A DNA stretch of 64,000 nt from NCBI GenBank assembly GCA_016711265.1, contig JADJTI010000006.1:744001-808000 (forward strand). The letters are read 5' to 3'. The translations under genes were made by a program, and so were the position numbers. Under the pieces are notes generated by a model. That model saw only the letters and a program-made list of their open reading frames with translations, was not told the origin of the DNA and did no database searches. The stretch is from Austwickia sp. (GTDB taxonomy: Bacteria > Actinomycetota > Actinomycetes > Actinomycetales > Dermatophilaceae). Position 1 is the first letter of the stretch. Each line of letters begins with the position of its first letter. Below are positions 26,889-35,451 of this stretch, one piece after another.

Positions 26889-27670
26889 CGCTGCCGGGCG
26901 CCCTCCCCGCCGCTGCGGCCACGGTCATCCATCGGCTGGCGCCCGAGGCGAAGATCCTGGCCCTGATCGCCTTCGCCGTCGTCGTGGTGGCCACCCCGGC
27001 GAGGCTGTGGCCGGCGTACCTCGTCGATGCGACCCTGCTGATCGGGGTGGCGGCGCTGGCGCGGTTGTCGGCGGGATGGCTGGCCCGGAGGGCGGTGATC
27101 GAGCTCCCGGTGCTGGTATTCGTGGCGGTGCTGCCCCTGGTGGCCAGCGGTCCCCGGGTCGACGTGCTCGGGGTGGGGCTCTCCGAGCCCGGGCTGGCCG
27201 CCGCCGGAACGCTGCTGGCCAAAGCCACCCTGGGGGTCTATGCCGCGGTGATCCTGGCCGCCACCACGCCGCCCCGCGAGCTGCTCACCGGCCTGGAACG
27301 ACTCCGGCTGCCGGCCATCATGGTGGCGATCCTGACGTTCATGGTGCGGTACGCGGTGATCATGACCGAGGACCTGCGGCGGTTGCGGTTGGCCCGGCTG
27401 GCCCGCGGCGGTTCACGTCGGGGGCAGTTGGCGGCGGTGGCCGGTGGGGCGGGGTTGCTGTTCGTGCGGGCCTACGAGCGCGGGGAACGGGTGCACCTGG
27501 CGATGCTCGCCCGGGGGTACCAGGGGAGGATGCCCGCGCTGGGCGACCTGGCCGCGGTGCCTCGTCAACCCCCGGTTGCGGCGGCGTGGTCGCTGCTCCT
27601 GCCGGCGGGCGCGGTGCTCGCAGCGCTGGCCACGGCCCTGCTGGCGGGCGGCTCGGGCGGGTCGCCGTGA
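26885..27670 (+). CDS. cbiQ: ECF transporter transmembrane subunit CbiQ
   Basis: 261 residues, GTG start in a GTGA overlap with cbiM. Five or so helices follow the RLAPEAKILALIAFAVVVVA entry. Two conserved coupling segments (DLRRLRLARLARGG and AYERGERVHLAMLARGYQG) contact the ATPase; the second carries the Ala-Arg-Gly signature of T-components. It couples ATP hydrolysis by CbiO to metal uptake by CbiM. Confidence 0.9.
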   Translation: MTLPGALPAAAATVIHRLAPEAKILALIAFAVVVVATPARLWPAYLVDATLLIGVAALARLSAGWLARRAVIELPVLVFVAVLPLVASGPRVDVLGVGLSEPGLAAAGTLLAKATLGVYAAVILAATTPPRELLTGLERLRLPAIMVAILTFMVRYAVIMTEDLRRLRLARLARGGSRRGQLAAVAGGAGLLFVRAYERGERVHLAMLARGYQGRMPALGDLAAVPRQPPVAAAWSLLLPAGAVLAALATALLAGGSGGSP

Positions 27671-28446
27671 GCATCCGGAACGCCCCGGCGATCGTGATGG
27701 CCGGGGTCGGGTTCGCCTACCCGGACGGCCGGCAGGCCCTGTACGGCGTCGACCTGCGGGTCGAGCGGGGTGAACGGGTGGCCCTGCTGGGACCCAACGG
27801 CGCGGGCAAGACCACCCTGGTCCTACACCTGAACGGGCTGCTGGGTGCGGTGGCCGGCGGCGCGGGGGTGGGCAGGATCGAGATCGGCGGCCTGGCGCTG
27901 GCCCCCGCGGCCCTGACGGAGGTACGCCGCCGGGTCGGTCTGGTCTTCCAGGACCCCGACGACCAGCTGTTCATGCCGACGGTGCGCGACGACGTGGGCT
28001 TCGGCCCGGCCAATCTGGGCCTGCGAGGACCCGAGCTCGCCCACCGGGTGCAGGAGGCGCTGTCAGCCGTGGGGATGGCGCACGCGGCCGACCGGGCGCC
28101 GCACCATCTGTCCTTCGGCGAGCGCCGCCGGGTGGCCGTGGCCACCGTGCTGGCGATGCGGCCGGAGGTCGTCGTGCTCGACGAGCCCTCCAGCAACCTG
28201 GACCCGGCCTCCCGGCGGGAGTTGGCCGAGATCGTGAGCGGCCTCGACCTGACCCTGCTGATGGTGACCCATGACCTGCCGTACGCGTTGCAGCTCTGCG
28301 AACGGTCGGTGCTGCTGGACGGCGGGCGCATCGTGGCCGACGACGCCACCGCGGCCTTGTTGGCCGATGAGGCACTGCTGCGTGCCCACCGCCTCGAACT
28401 GCCCTACGGGTTCGATCCGCGCTCGGTGCCCGGTCCACGGCGCTGA
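27667..28446 (+). CDS. cbiO: ECF transporter ATPase CbiO
   Basis: 259 residues, GTG 27667 overlapping the cbiQ stop by 4 nt. Walker A is GPNGAGKTT, the Q-loop FQDPDDQLF is the typical ECF form, the signature loop is HLSFGERRRVAVA (SFGE in place of LSGGQ), and Walker B is VVVLDEPSSNLDP with a following switch His in VTHD. It ends the transporter operon. Its last 43 bases overlap the convergent gene at 28404. Confidence 0.93.
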   Translation: MSIRNAPAIVMAGVGFAYPDGRQALYGVDLRVERGERVALLGPNGAGKTTLVLHLNGLLGAVAGGAGVGRIEIGGLALAPAALTEVRRRVGLVFQDPDDQLFMPTVRDDVGFGPANLGLRGPELAHRVQEALSAVGMAHAADRAPHHLSFGERRRVAVATVLAMRPEVVVLDEPSSNLDPASRRELAEIVSGLDLTLLMVTHDLPYALQLCERSVLLDGGRIVADDATAALLADEALLRAHRLELPYGFDPRSVPGPRR

Positions 28447-29099
28447 TGCCGCGACCGCTCGGTCTCCTGCTCGGTGTCCAGCCCGAGCCGGTGGGCGTAG
28501 TCGCTGACCAGGTCGTCGACCTCGTGCAGCGCCCGGGTCGCCTGCCCGCTCGGGGTGTTGGCCGGGGGACCCTCGTGATCGTCGGTGGAGTGCGCGGGGC
28601 CGTGCACCGGGCCGTGCACCGGGTCGTTCGCGTCGGCGGGGGAGGAGGTGCCGCCCCGGAGATATCCCAGACGCCGTTCCGGGTCCAGGGGAGCCTGCAA
28701 CCCGCGGGCGCGGACCGGGCGGCGCATCGGCCCCGCTGCCGACGGGCCCGACTCCTCCGCGCGGACCGCTGACCTCGTCAGGTGGATGAGCGCGGCGCCC
28801 GCGACCGCCACGGTCGCCACCAGCATGATCAGCTCCGCAGCGTCGTTGGTGCCGACGACCCGGGCCATCGGCAGCAGCATCGCCACGATGCACAATCCGG
28901 TGGCGGTCGCCCGCTGGGCCGCCCCGCCACCGGCCCGGCGGGTCAGGAGGAACGCGGTGGCCACCAGGATCATCGCGTACAGGCAGGCGGCCAGGGCAGG
29001 GTTCAGACCGTCGCGCACGGGCTCTCCACAGGCTCTCCATGGGGTCGGGGCAGGGGCGGCCGGGACCGCTGAGTCTCCCATCGGCGTACCGTCGACCAT
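28404..29099 (-). CDS. Predicted membrane protein of unknown function
   Basis: 231-residue frame. Three hydrophobic helices are apparent (ACLYAMILVATAFLL, ATATGLCIVAMLLPMARVV, LIMLVATVAVAGAALIHL), then a long hydrophilic Pro/Gly/His tail with PVHGPVHGPAHS. The size and topology resemble small integral membrane proteins common in actinobacteria, but I recognise no family. The start is uncertain: ATG 29099 or an internal GTG nearer the first helix. Its 3' end overlaps cbiO by 43 bp on the opposite strand. Confidence 0.5.
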   Translation of the reverse strand: MVDGTPMGDSAVPAAPAPTPWRACGEPVRDGLNPALAACLYAMILVATAFLLTRRAGGGAAQRATATGLCIVAMLLPMARVVGTNDAAELIMLVATVAVAGAALIHLTRSAVRAEESGPSAAGPMRRPVRARGLQAPLDPERRLGYLRGGTSSPADANDPVHGPVHGPAHSTDDHEGPPANTPSGQATRALHEVDDLVSDYAHRLGLDTEQETERSRHQRRGPGTERGSNP

Positions 29100-29190
29100 C
29101 CTGAGAAGTGCCGTGGCACAAGGGGGCTCGCGGTTTCGGCGGACACGAGCGGCGCCGGGGAGAGGCGCTGGGGTGCTCTACGCTGCTGTC

Positions 29191-29763
29191 ATGGGTGAGA
29201 TCCAGGGCATGACGATCGCGCTGAACGCCGGCGACAGCATGGCTGTGCTCGACTTCTACACCCGAGTCTTCGAGCGGGGCCCGGACACCGCGCCGATGGA
29301 TGACTTCCTGGAGTGGCAGATCTGCCCCGGCACCTGGCTGCAGCTGTCCACCGGACACGAGCGCCCCGGTGCGAACAACGCCCGCGTCCGATTCGAGGTG
29401 GAGGACCTGCGGGCGGCGGTATCCCGGATGCAGGGCGCCAAGGTCCCGGTGGGCGAGGTGGTGACCGTCCCCGGGGTGGTGGCCTTCTCCAACTTCTCCG
29501 ACCATTGGGGCAACGCGCTGGGGTTCTACCAGATGCTCGCCCCCCGCAACGTCGTCTCCGAGGCCGAACGTCGCCGCCAGGACCGGGAGCGGCAAGAAGA
29601 GCTGGAGTACGCCGCGGCAGGACTTGCGAGCGCCCGTCCCGGTGATGGCGATGACGTCAGTGACGTCATCGCCGGCAGTGACGGTGTGGCGACCATCCAG
29701 ACCAGTCAGTCGTCGGAGGGATCCGGACGGCGGGAGGACCCCTCCCGGTCGCCGCTGGAGTAG
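29191..29763 (+). CDS. VOC-family protein (glyoxalase/bleomycin-resistance fold)
   Basis: 190 residues. The first ~115 form a VOC domain (VLDFYTRVFERGPD, VRFEVEDLRAAVSRM, PWGN-type loop as DHWGNALGFYQML). An Arg/Glu-rich helix and a Ser/Asp-rich tail follow. Substrate unknown. ATG 29191 is 6 nt after TACGCT (29179-29184), a leaderless layout. The tail codes across a 27-bp perfect palindrome (29647-29673), and the last 58 bp overlap the convergent PH-domain gene. Confidence 0.75.
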   Translation: MGEIQGMTIALNAGDSMAVLDFYTRVFERGPDTAPMDDFLEWQICPGTWLQLSTGHERPGANNARVRFEVEDLRAAVSRMQGAKVPVGEVVTVPGVVAFSNFSDHWGNALGFYQMLAPRNVVSEAERRRQDRERQEELEYAAAGLASARPGDGDDVSDVIAGSDGVATIQTSQSSEGSGRREDPSRSPLE

Positions 29764-30473
29764 ACCGGGCGCCCATCCGGCAGCGGTCCGCCGTACGCGT
29801 CGCGGATCACCGGGTTCTCCTGGGTCGGCGGGTCGTCTTCGGGCAGGGCGGGCAGCGCTTCGGGCGGGTGCCGTCGGGCCAGGCCTGCCAGCCGGGCCAG
29901 TGAGCCCACGCCGGTGGTGTCATCGGGCAGGATCGTGACCACCTCGGCCTCGCCGTACTTCTCGTCTCCGGGGCGGGCGAAGATCTGCGCCATGATGGCG
30001 CGGTAGGTCTGATCCGGCCGGTCGACGTACCGCAGCTCGCGCAGCGCCTGATCGGCACCGGCGGATTCGAGCACGAACGTCCCGTATCCCAGCAGGCGTC
30101 CCCAGATGCCGCGGTGGTAACTCAGGTCGGTGACCTTCTGCAGCGGCATCATCGCGATCTTGCGGACGAACAGGCCATAGATCAGCAGCAACCGCCGGTC
30201 GGTGGCGACGAAATGGTCGCGGCGCCACTCCCAGAGCCGGAACGCCGCCCGGCCCACCAGGGCGAACCACGCCCACCAGAGCAGGTCAACGCCCCGCTGG
30301 ATGCTCTGCGCCGGCGCGGACACCGAGATCCCGATGACCACGACCAGCGCGAGGACGGCGCTGGCCACCGGCTCGGCAACGATGCTCCAGTGCCGCCGGG
30401 TGAAGACCACGACCTTCTCGCCGGGCAGCAGGTAGGTCAGGGCGGCGCGCTGCTCCTCGGTGAGCCCGGACAT
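29706..30473 (-). CDS. Membrane-anchored bacterial PH (bPH2/YdbS-like) domain protein
   Basis: 255 residues. Two helices at about 32-50 and 62-80, then a bacterial PH-type domain (RRDHFVATDRRLLLIYGLFVRKIAMMPLQKVTDLSYH, GRLLGYGTFVLESAG). A Pro-rich C-terminal tail follows. ATG 30473 gives MSGLTEEQRAALTYLLPGEK. It lies 8 bp after a 56-residue membrane peptide gene and probably shares its transcript. bPH2 proteins in actinobacteria are of unknown function. The longer frame upstream is spurious. Confidence 0.75.
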   Translation of the reverse strand: MSGLTEEQRAALTYLLPGEKVVVFTRRHWSIVAEPVASAVLALVVVIGISVSAPAQSIQRGVDLLWWAWFALVGRAAFRLWEWRRDHFVATDRRLLLIYGLFVRKIAMMPLQKVTDLSYHRGIWGRLLGYGTFVLESAGADQALRELRYVDRPDQTYRAIMAQIFARPGDEKYGEAEVVTILPDDTTGVGSLARLAGLARRHPPEALPALPEDDPPTQENPVIRDAYGGPLPDGRPVYSSGDREGSSRRPDPSDD

Positions 30474-30481
30474 GGGCGGGG

Positions 30482-30652
30482 TCAGCCGCCGAGGACCTGG
30501 GAGAAGAACCGGAGGATGTTCTGGCCTCCGTTGATCACGATGCTCCAGGCCGTGCGGACGATGTCGGCCGCACGGTCGGGGGCGGTCAGCACCGAATAGA
30601 TGATGAAGATCCAGAAGACCCAGACCAGGACCTTCTTGACCGCTGCAGGCAT
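30482..30652 (-). CDS. Small membrane protein, 56 residues
   Basis: Reading from ATG 30652 the frame begins MPAAVKKVLVWVFWIFIIYS and ends RFFSQVLGG, with one strong transmembrane helix at about residues 7-22 and a second amphipathic stretch. It was recovered by hand translation because of its short length. The 8-bp gap to the PH-domain gene and the GAGGA before the ATG suggest a two-gene unit. The same sort of short helix-containing gene next to a PH-domain gene is plausible as a partner. Function unknown. Confidence 0.65.
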   Translation of the reverse strand: MPAAVKKVLVWVFWIFIIYSVLTAPDRAADIVRTAWSIVINGGQNILRFFSQVLGG

Positions 30653-30862
30653 CCTCGGCTCCTCGGGCGGGGGTCAGCCGCGCGGCCCGGTCCACGCCCC
30701 GCAGGCGCAGAGCCGGCAACGCCGGGCGGCAGGTCTGTGTCGAGTCAGGCGGCGAATCACATGGTTGTAACGCGATTGTACGGTCATCATGGCACGCCGC
30801 GAGGCGACAGCCGTCGGCCGAGGCGACGGGTCGCCTCGGCCGACGGTGAATCGTTATGAAGC

Positions 30863-31753
30863 TCAGGCTTTTTCGCGTTGCGCATCGCGCCGGTACCCGG
30901 CGATGGCCAGCGCGCCGAAGACCACGAATGTACCGACCACCCACAGGATGTGCCCGGTCATCGGCCCCGACGCAGCGCCGGTCATCGCGGCCACGTCCCG
31001 CGCGGGAGCCAGCTCGGACCACACCAACGCACCGAAGTGGTACGTCGGCAACCAGGGGGCGGCGTCCTGCAGGAACTGCGGCAGCGAGCCCAGCGGCTGG
31101 AAGAACCCGGACACGAACGACAGCGGCAGGAAGGTCAGGTTGCCGATCGCGCTGGCCGCCTTGGGTCGGAACCAGAACGCCATCGCGAAACCCATGGTCG
31201 AGAACGCCACCGTTCCGGCCAGCAGCAACAGGCTCACCCGCGCCATTCGGGCGGCCTCGACGGGCACCCCTCCGGCGAGGACGGCGAGCAGGGTGACCCC
31301 GGCGATAATCAGCGCCGAAAACACCAACGCCATGGTGATCTTGGCGGCGAAGTAGGCCCACATCGGCATCGGGGTGCTGCGTAGCCGCCGCAGCCAGCCG
31401 CTACCGCGTTCCTGGGCCACGTCCACGCCGAAGGTGAAGATCGCCAGGCTCACCACGCCGTACGCGGCGAACGAGCCGATCAGCACGGCGCCCACGTCGG
31501 TACCTTCGGGCAGCAGCCGCCCGGCGTTGGTGAGGCCGAACATCGCATACAGGATGACCGGTACGGCGAGCACGCCGATCGCGTACTCCGGCACCCGCCA
31601 GTTCTGCCTGAGTTCGGCGAGGATCTGGGCACCCAGCAGGCTCAGCCGCCCACCGGTGGGCACGGCGGTGGCGCTGGCCGAACGTGCTGCCGAGGTCCGG
31701 CCCGGGCCGGGGTGGGTGGCCACCGTGGTGGGGTGGTGGGTCGAGGTGGTCAT
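30863..31753 (-). CDS. ABC-2 type exporter permease
   Basis: 296 residues. A Ser/Thr-rich cytoplasmic N-terminus, then six helices. NAGRLLPEGTDVGAVLIGSF, GSGWLRRLRSTPMPMWAYF and GFAMAFWFRPKAASAIGNLTFLPLSFVSGFFQPLGSLP are ABC2_membrane/DrrB-like features. It overlaps the ATPase by 4 nt and completes a drug or lipid exporter with it. The neighbouring kinase/regulator pair at 32874 resembles DesK/DesR-type systems often adjacent to such exporters. Substrate unknown. Confidence 0.87.
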   Translation of the reverse strand: MTTSTHHPTTVATHPGPGRTSAARSASATAVPTGGRLSLLGAQILAELRQNWRVPEYAIGVLAVPVILYAMFGLTNAGRLLPEGTDVGAVLIGSFAAYGVVSLAIFTFGVDVAQERGSGWLRRLRSTPMPMWAYFAAKITMALVFSALIIAGVTLLAVLAGGVPVEAARMARVSLLLLAGTVAFSTMGFAMAFWFRPKAASAIGNLTFLPLSFVSGFFQPLGSLPQFLQDAAPWLPTYHFGALVWSELAPARDVAAMTGAASGPMTGHILWVVGTFVVFGALAIAGYRRDAQREKA

Positions 31754-32643
31754 GCTGCATCGCTCCTTCCGGTCAGGTGCACGAAAGCCGCTTCCAGATC
31801 CGCATCCGTGACGCTGAGCTCGGCGACCGGGTATCCGGCCGCGAAGATCTCGCGCAGCGTGTCCTCCGGGGCGTGGGAGCTGATCAGCAGCAGGTCAGGA
31901 GACCCCTGCGCGACCACCCCGGCGACGCCGGGCAGTTCGGCGAGTACGGCGGCCGGGGCGTCGGTGCGCAGCCGGATCTGCCGGGTCGCGACCGTCGAGG
32001 TGATCGCCGACGGGGTGCCGTCGGCGATGATGCGGCCATGGTGGACGACCACGACGCGGTCGGCGAGTTGATCCACCTCATCCATCTGGTGCGTCGAGAA
32101 CAGCACCGTCTTGCCGAGGGCGGCGAACTCGCGGACCTGGGCCCAAAAGGCGCGTCGGGCCGCGACGTCGAGCGCAGCGGTGGGTTCATCGAGGAACAGC
32201 AGGTCGGGGTCGCCGGCGATGGCCATCGCAAACGAGAGTCGCTGGCGCTGCCCACCCGAGAGCTGGCTGGCCCGCCGGTTCGCCGAGGCCGTCAGGTCGG
32301 CGCGGCTGAGCAGCTCAGCGGTCGGCAGGGCGAGCGGGTAGTACCGGCGGACCAGGGCGATCACCTCCTGCACGGTCAGCGCGCTGGGCACGTCGGTGTC
32401 CTGCAGCATGGCGCCGACCCGGGCGCGGACGGCCGCGCTGTCCGGGCGGTCGCCGAACAGCGTCACGCTGCCCGCATCCGGGTGGCGCATCCACAGCAGC
32501 ATCTCGATCAACGTCGTCTTGCCGGCACCGTTCGGGCCGAGCACCGCAACGACCTGACCGGCGTCGATGTGCAGGTCGATGCCGTCGACGGCGCGCACCT
32601 CGCCGTACCGCTTGTGTAACCCCTGTGCTTCAAGAATCGTCAT
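31750..32643 (-). CDS. ABC exporter ATPase (DrrA/CcmA type)
   Basis: 297 residues: Walker A GPNGAGKTT, Q-loop MLQDTDVPSALTV, signature LSGGQRQRLSFAM, Walker B LLFLDEPTAALD, switch His in STHQMDEVDQLADRV. A C-terminal ~80-residue domain is typical of exporters for drugs or lipids. ATG 32643 is followed at the 3' end by a 4-nt overlap with the permease. A 230-bp divergent gap to the kinase gene contains three 12-bp direct repeats (32695-32730) that may serve regulation. Confidence 0.92.
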   Translation of the reverse strand: MTILEAQGLHKRYGEVRAVDGIDLHIDAGQVVAVLGPNGAGKTTLIEMLLWMRHPDAGSVTLFGDRPDSAAVRARVGAMLQDTDVPSALTVQEVIALVRRYYPLALPTAELLSRADLTASANRRASQLSGGQRQRLSFAMAIAGDPDLLFLDEPTAALDVAARRAFWAQVREFAALGKTVLFSTHQMDEVDQLADRVVVVHHGRIIADGTPSAITSTVATRQIRLRTDAPAAVLAELPGVAGVVAQGSPDLLLISSHAPEDTLREIFAAGYPVAELSVTDADLEAAFVHLTGRSDAA

Positions 32644-32694
32644 GAGTCCCCGTCCTCGGTTCGTGACGCTGTGTCGTGTCTGCGTCGCCCTCGT

Positions 32695-32730
32695 TCGCTG
32701 TCTGGCTCGCTGTCTGGCTCGATGTCTCGA
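32695..32730. repeat. Three 12-bp direct repeats in the exporter/kinase divergent region
   Basis: TCGCTGTCTGGC at 32695-32706 and 32707-32718, then the degenerate TCGATGTCTCGA at 32719-32730. They lie between the divergent exporter operon and the NarL-type two-component genes. A response-regulator binding array is possible; this is inference. Confidence 0.4.
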
Positions 32731-32873
32731 AGGTATGGATCGGGGCTGGTGGGGCGGCAGTGCTGCCGGTCATGACCTGCACCCATGACGCTCGGCACCC
32801 GCCACACGTCATGGCCGCAGGCCGTGACCTCTGGCAGGGGTGTGCCCGGGCTCGGCCGACCTAAGCTGGGACT

Positions 32874-34085
32874 ATGTCCGTCCAGGCCGCCGACCCGCCG
32901 ATCACGGGCGAGGCGAGCGCGGAGAGCCAGCTCGCGGGTACCACGGCCATCGGTGCCGGCCTGCTGGCCTGGGGGGCCGTGCTGTTCCCGGCCCTGGTCG
33001 ATGCCGGCACCCGCGCCGCCATGCCCGTCCTGTTCTGGGTCGCCATGGCACTGTACGGCGCCCTCTTCGTGAGCCAGTCAGTGCTGGAGGAGGGCCCCGC
33101 CGGCCGCCTCCTGGCCGGGGCGCTGGTGGGGCTCGGCCTCGGCATCCTCGTGCTGGTGCCGCAGTACAGTCTGGCGGCGGTACTGGTCGTGATCAGCGTG
33201 GTTGCCGCGGCGTTCTACCTGCCGCTGCGCGGCGCGGTGGCCCTGGCGGTGGCGCAAAGCCTGGTGGTGCTGGTGGTCAGCATCACCTTGGACGCCGGCG
33301 CCGGCTTCGGCTGGATCGGTGCGGTGGTGTACGGCGGGCTGCAACTGTTCGCGGTGGTGCTGGTCGATGCGCTGCGCAGAGAGGAAGCCGCACGGGAGGC
33401 GTTGGACGCGGTCAACGCCGAACTGCGGGAGCGCAACGACGAGCTGGCCCAGGCTCAGGGCGAGCTGGCCCGGGCGAGCAGGGCCGCCGAGCGGCTGCGG
33501 ATCTCCCGTGATCTGCACGACACGGTCGGGCACCAGCTGACCGCCCTGGCGCTGCACCTGGAGGCCGCGGCCCACCTGGCCGCTGGCAGCCCGGCCGCCG
33601 GGCCGGTCGCCGACAGCCGGGAGATGGCGCGCAGCCTGCTCGGCGACGTGCGTGCCGTGGTCGGCCGGCTCCGCGAGGAGCCCGCCGACCTGGCAACGGC
33701 CCTGAACCGGCTGGCCGGCAGCGTCCCGGCGCCCCGGGTCGACCTCCACCTGGACCCGCAGTTGCCGCCGTTGCCGGCTGACCAGGTCGAGGCGGTGGTG
33801 CGCTGCGTGCAGGAGTGCGTGATCAACGCCGCCCGGCACGCCCACGCCGAGCACCTCACCGTCGACGTGTTCGGCGAGGACGGGGAGGTGCTGGTGCGGG
33901 CGGTGGACGATGGGCGGGGAGCCACGGCGATCCGCGAAGGGCACGGACTCACCGGGATGCGCGAACGCTTCGCCCAGCTCGACGGCCTGGTGACCATCCG
34001 GTCCACCCCCGGCCAGGGCTTTCGGGTGGTGGCCCGATTCCCCGCACGGAACCCTGTGCAGACCCACGCGCCGGACCGGGCATGA
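32874..34085 (+). CDS. NarL-partner sensor histidine kinase (HisKA_3)
   Basis: 403 residues. Five or six N-terminal helices (about 15-160) act as a membrane sensor. A coiled coil follows (REEAAREALDAVNAELRERN and on), then the HisKA_3 box SRDLHDTVGHQLTALALHLE with the phosphoacceptor His, and a HATPase_c domain with CVQECVINAARHA and VDDGRGATAIREGHGLTGMRERF. ATG 32874 is 6 nt after TAAGCT (32862-32867), consistent with a leaderless mRNA. It overlaps the regulator by 4 nt. It is divergent from an ABC exporter and may control it, as in DesKR or LiaSR systems. Confidence 0.92.
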   Translation: MSVQAADPPITGEASAESQLAGTTAIGAGLLAWGAVLFPALVDAGTRAAMPVLFWVAMALYGALFVSQSVLEEGPAGRLLAGALVGLGLGILVLVPQYSLAAVLVVISVVAAAFYLPLRGAVALAVAQSLVVLVVSITLDAGAGFGWIGAVVYGGLQLFAVVLVDALRREEAAREALDAVNAELRERNDELAQAQGELARASRAAERLRISRDLHDTVGHQLTALALHLEAAAHLAAGSPAAGPVADSREMARSLLGDVRAVVGRLREEPADLATALNRLAGSVPAPRVDLHLDPQLPPLPADQVEAVVRCVQECVINAARHAHAEHLTVDVFGEDGEVLVRAVDDGRGATAIREGHGLTGMRERFAQLDGLVTIRSTPGQGFRVVARFPARNPVQTHAPDRA

Positions 34086-34771
34086 CCGCCCCGGCGGCCC
34101 TGCGGGTAGTGCTGATCGACGATCAGCGGCTGGTGCGCCAGGGGATCAGGAGCCTGCTGACGCTGGCCGGGCACATCGAGGTGGTCGGGGAAGCGGGGGA
34201 TGGGCAGGAAGGGCTGGCGGTCATCGCGGCGACCCGGCCGGACGTCGTACTGCTCGACCTGCGGATGCCGCGGATGGACGGGCTGGCGATGCTGGAGCAG
34301 TTGACGCAGCGTGATCCGGCGCCGCCGGTGCTCGTGCTCACGACCTTCGATGACGAGGAGGCGGTGCTGGGGGCGATGCGGGCCGGAGCCCGCGGGTACC
34401 TGCTCAAGGACGTCACGCTCGAGCAGCTCGTCGGGGCGATCGAGACGCTGGCGGCGGGTGGCCGGCTGGTGCAGCCGGCGGTGACGGCCGCGCTGCTCGA
34501 TCGGCTCACCGGGGGCGAGGGGTCTACGAGCGGCAGCAGTCCCGACGGGAGGCTGTCCGACGTACCGGCGGCGCAGCCGTTGACCCAGCGGGAGGTCGAG
34601 GTGCTGCGGCTGATGGCCGCCGGGTACGCCAACCGCGAGATCGGCCAGGCCCTGCACCTGGCCGAGGGAACGGTCAAGAACCACGTCAGCAACGTGCTGC
34701 TCAAGCTGGGGGTCCGGGACCGCACCCGGGCGGTGCTGCGCGCCCTGGAGCTCGGGCTGGTCAGCGGCTGA
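34082..34771 (+). CDS. NarL/FixJ-family response regulator
   Basis: 229 residues. Receiver with VVLIDDQRLVRQGI and phosphoacceptor Asp in VVLLDLRMPRMDGLAM. A Ser/Gly linker follows, then a LuxR-type HTH (PLTQREVEVLRLMAAGYANR, EGTVKNHVSNVLLKLGVRDR). The start is an ATGA overlap with the kinase. It is the cognate partner of the kinase, and candidate targets are the 12-bp repeats at 32695. Confidence 0.94.
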   Translation: MTAPAALRVVLIDDQRLVRQGIRSLLTLAGHIEVVGEAGDGQEGLAVIAATRPDVVLLDLRMPRMDGLAMLEQLTQRDPAPPVLVLTTFDDEEAVLGAMRAGARGYLLKDVTLEQLVGAIETLAAGGRLVQPAVTAALLDRLTGGEGSTSGSSPDGRLSDVPAAQPLTQREVEVLRLMAAGYANREIGQALHLAEGTVKNHVSNVLLKLGVRDRTRAVLRALELGLVSG

Positions 34772-34795
34772 CGACATGCCAGCGGGACCGCCGGC

Positions 34796-35434
34796 TCAGA
34801 CGACGCCGTACAGCCGGTCGCCGGCGTCCCCGAGGCCGGGCACGATGTACCCCTGGTCGTTGAGGCACTCATCGATCGCGCCCACCACGAGCTGGATCGG
34901 TACGCCGTGCGGGGCCATCCGCTCCTCCAGGTAGGCGATGCCTTCGGGGGCGGCGATCAGGCAGACCGCCGTGATGTCGTTGGCGCCCAGGTCGAGCAGG
35001 TAGTCGATGGCGATGCCCAAGGACTTGCCGGTGGCCAGCATCGGGTCGATGACGTAGCACTGGCGCCCGGTCAAGGTCTCCGGGAGCCGGTTCGCGTACG
35101 TGCTGACCTGGAGCGTCTCCTCATCACGCACCATCCCCAGGAAGCCCACCTCGGCGCTGGGGAGCAGGCGCGTCATCCCCTCCAACATCCCCAGGCCGGC
35201 CCGCAGGATGGGCACGATCAGCGGCTTGGGCCGGGCCAGTTTGATGCCCGTGGTCGGGCCAACCGGGGTCTCGATGTCGAAGGGCTCCACCCGGACGTCC
35301 CGGGTGGCCTCGTACGCCAGGAGGGTCACCAGCTCCTCGGCGAGCCGCCGGAACGTGGGGGAATCGGTGCGCTTGTCGCGCAGGTAGGTCAGCTTGTGGT
35401 TGATCAGCGGATGGTCGGCCACGTGGACGCGCAT
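34796..35434 (-). CDS. upp: Uracil phosphoribosyltransferase
   Basis: 212 residues, full length. It converts uracil and PRPP to UMP in pyrimidine salvage. VPILRAGLGMLEGM, the PRPP loop VIDPMLATGKSLGIAIDYLL and the C-terminal uracil-contact segment YIVPGLGDAGDRLYGV are diagnostic. ATG 35434 is 6 nt after TAAGTT on the minus strand (35441-35446), giving a leaderless start. That box overlaps the divergent tadA promoter, with only 17 bp between the two start codons. Confidence 0.97.
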   Translation of the reverse strand: MRVHVADHPLINHKLTYLRDKRTDSPTFRRLAEELVTLLAYEATRDVRVEPFDIETPVGPTTGIKLARPKPLIVPILRAGLGMLEGMTRLLPSAEVGFLGMVRDEETLQVSTYANRLPETLTGRQCYVIDPMLATGKSLGIAIDYLLDLGANDITAVCLIAAPEGIAYLEERMAPHGVPIQLVVGAIDECLNDQGYIVPGLGDAGDRLYGVV

Positions 35435-35451
35435 GACGCAAACTTACCGGT

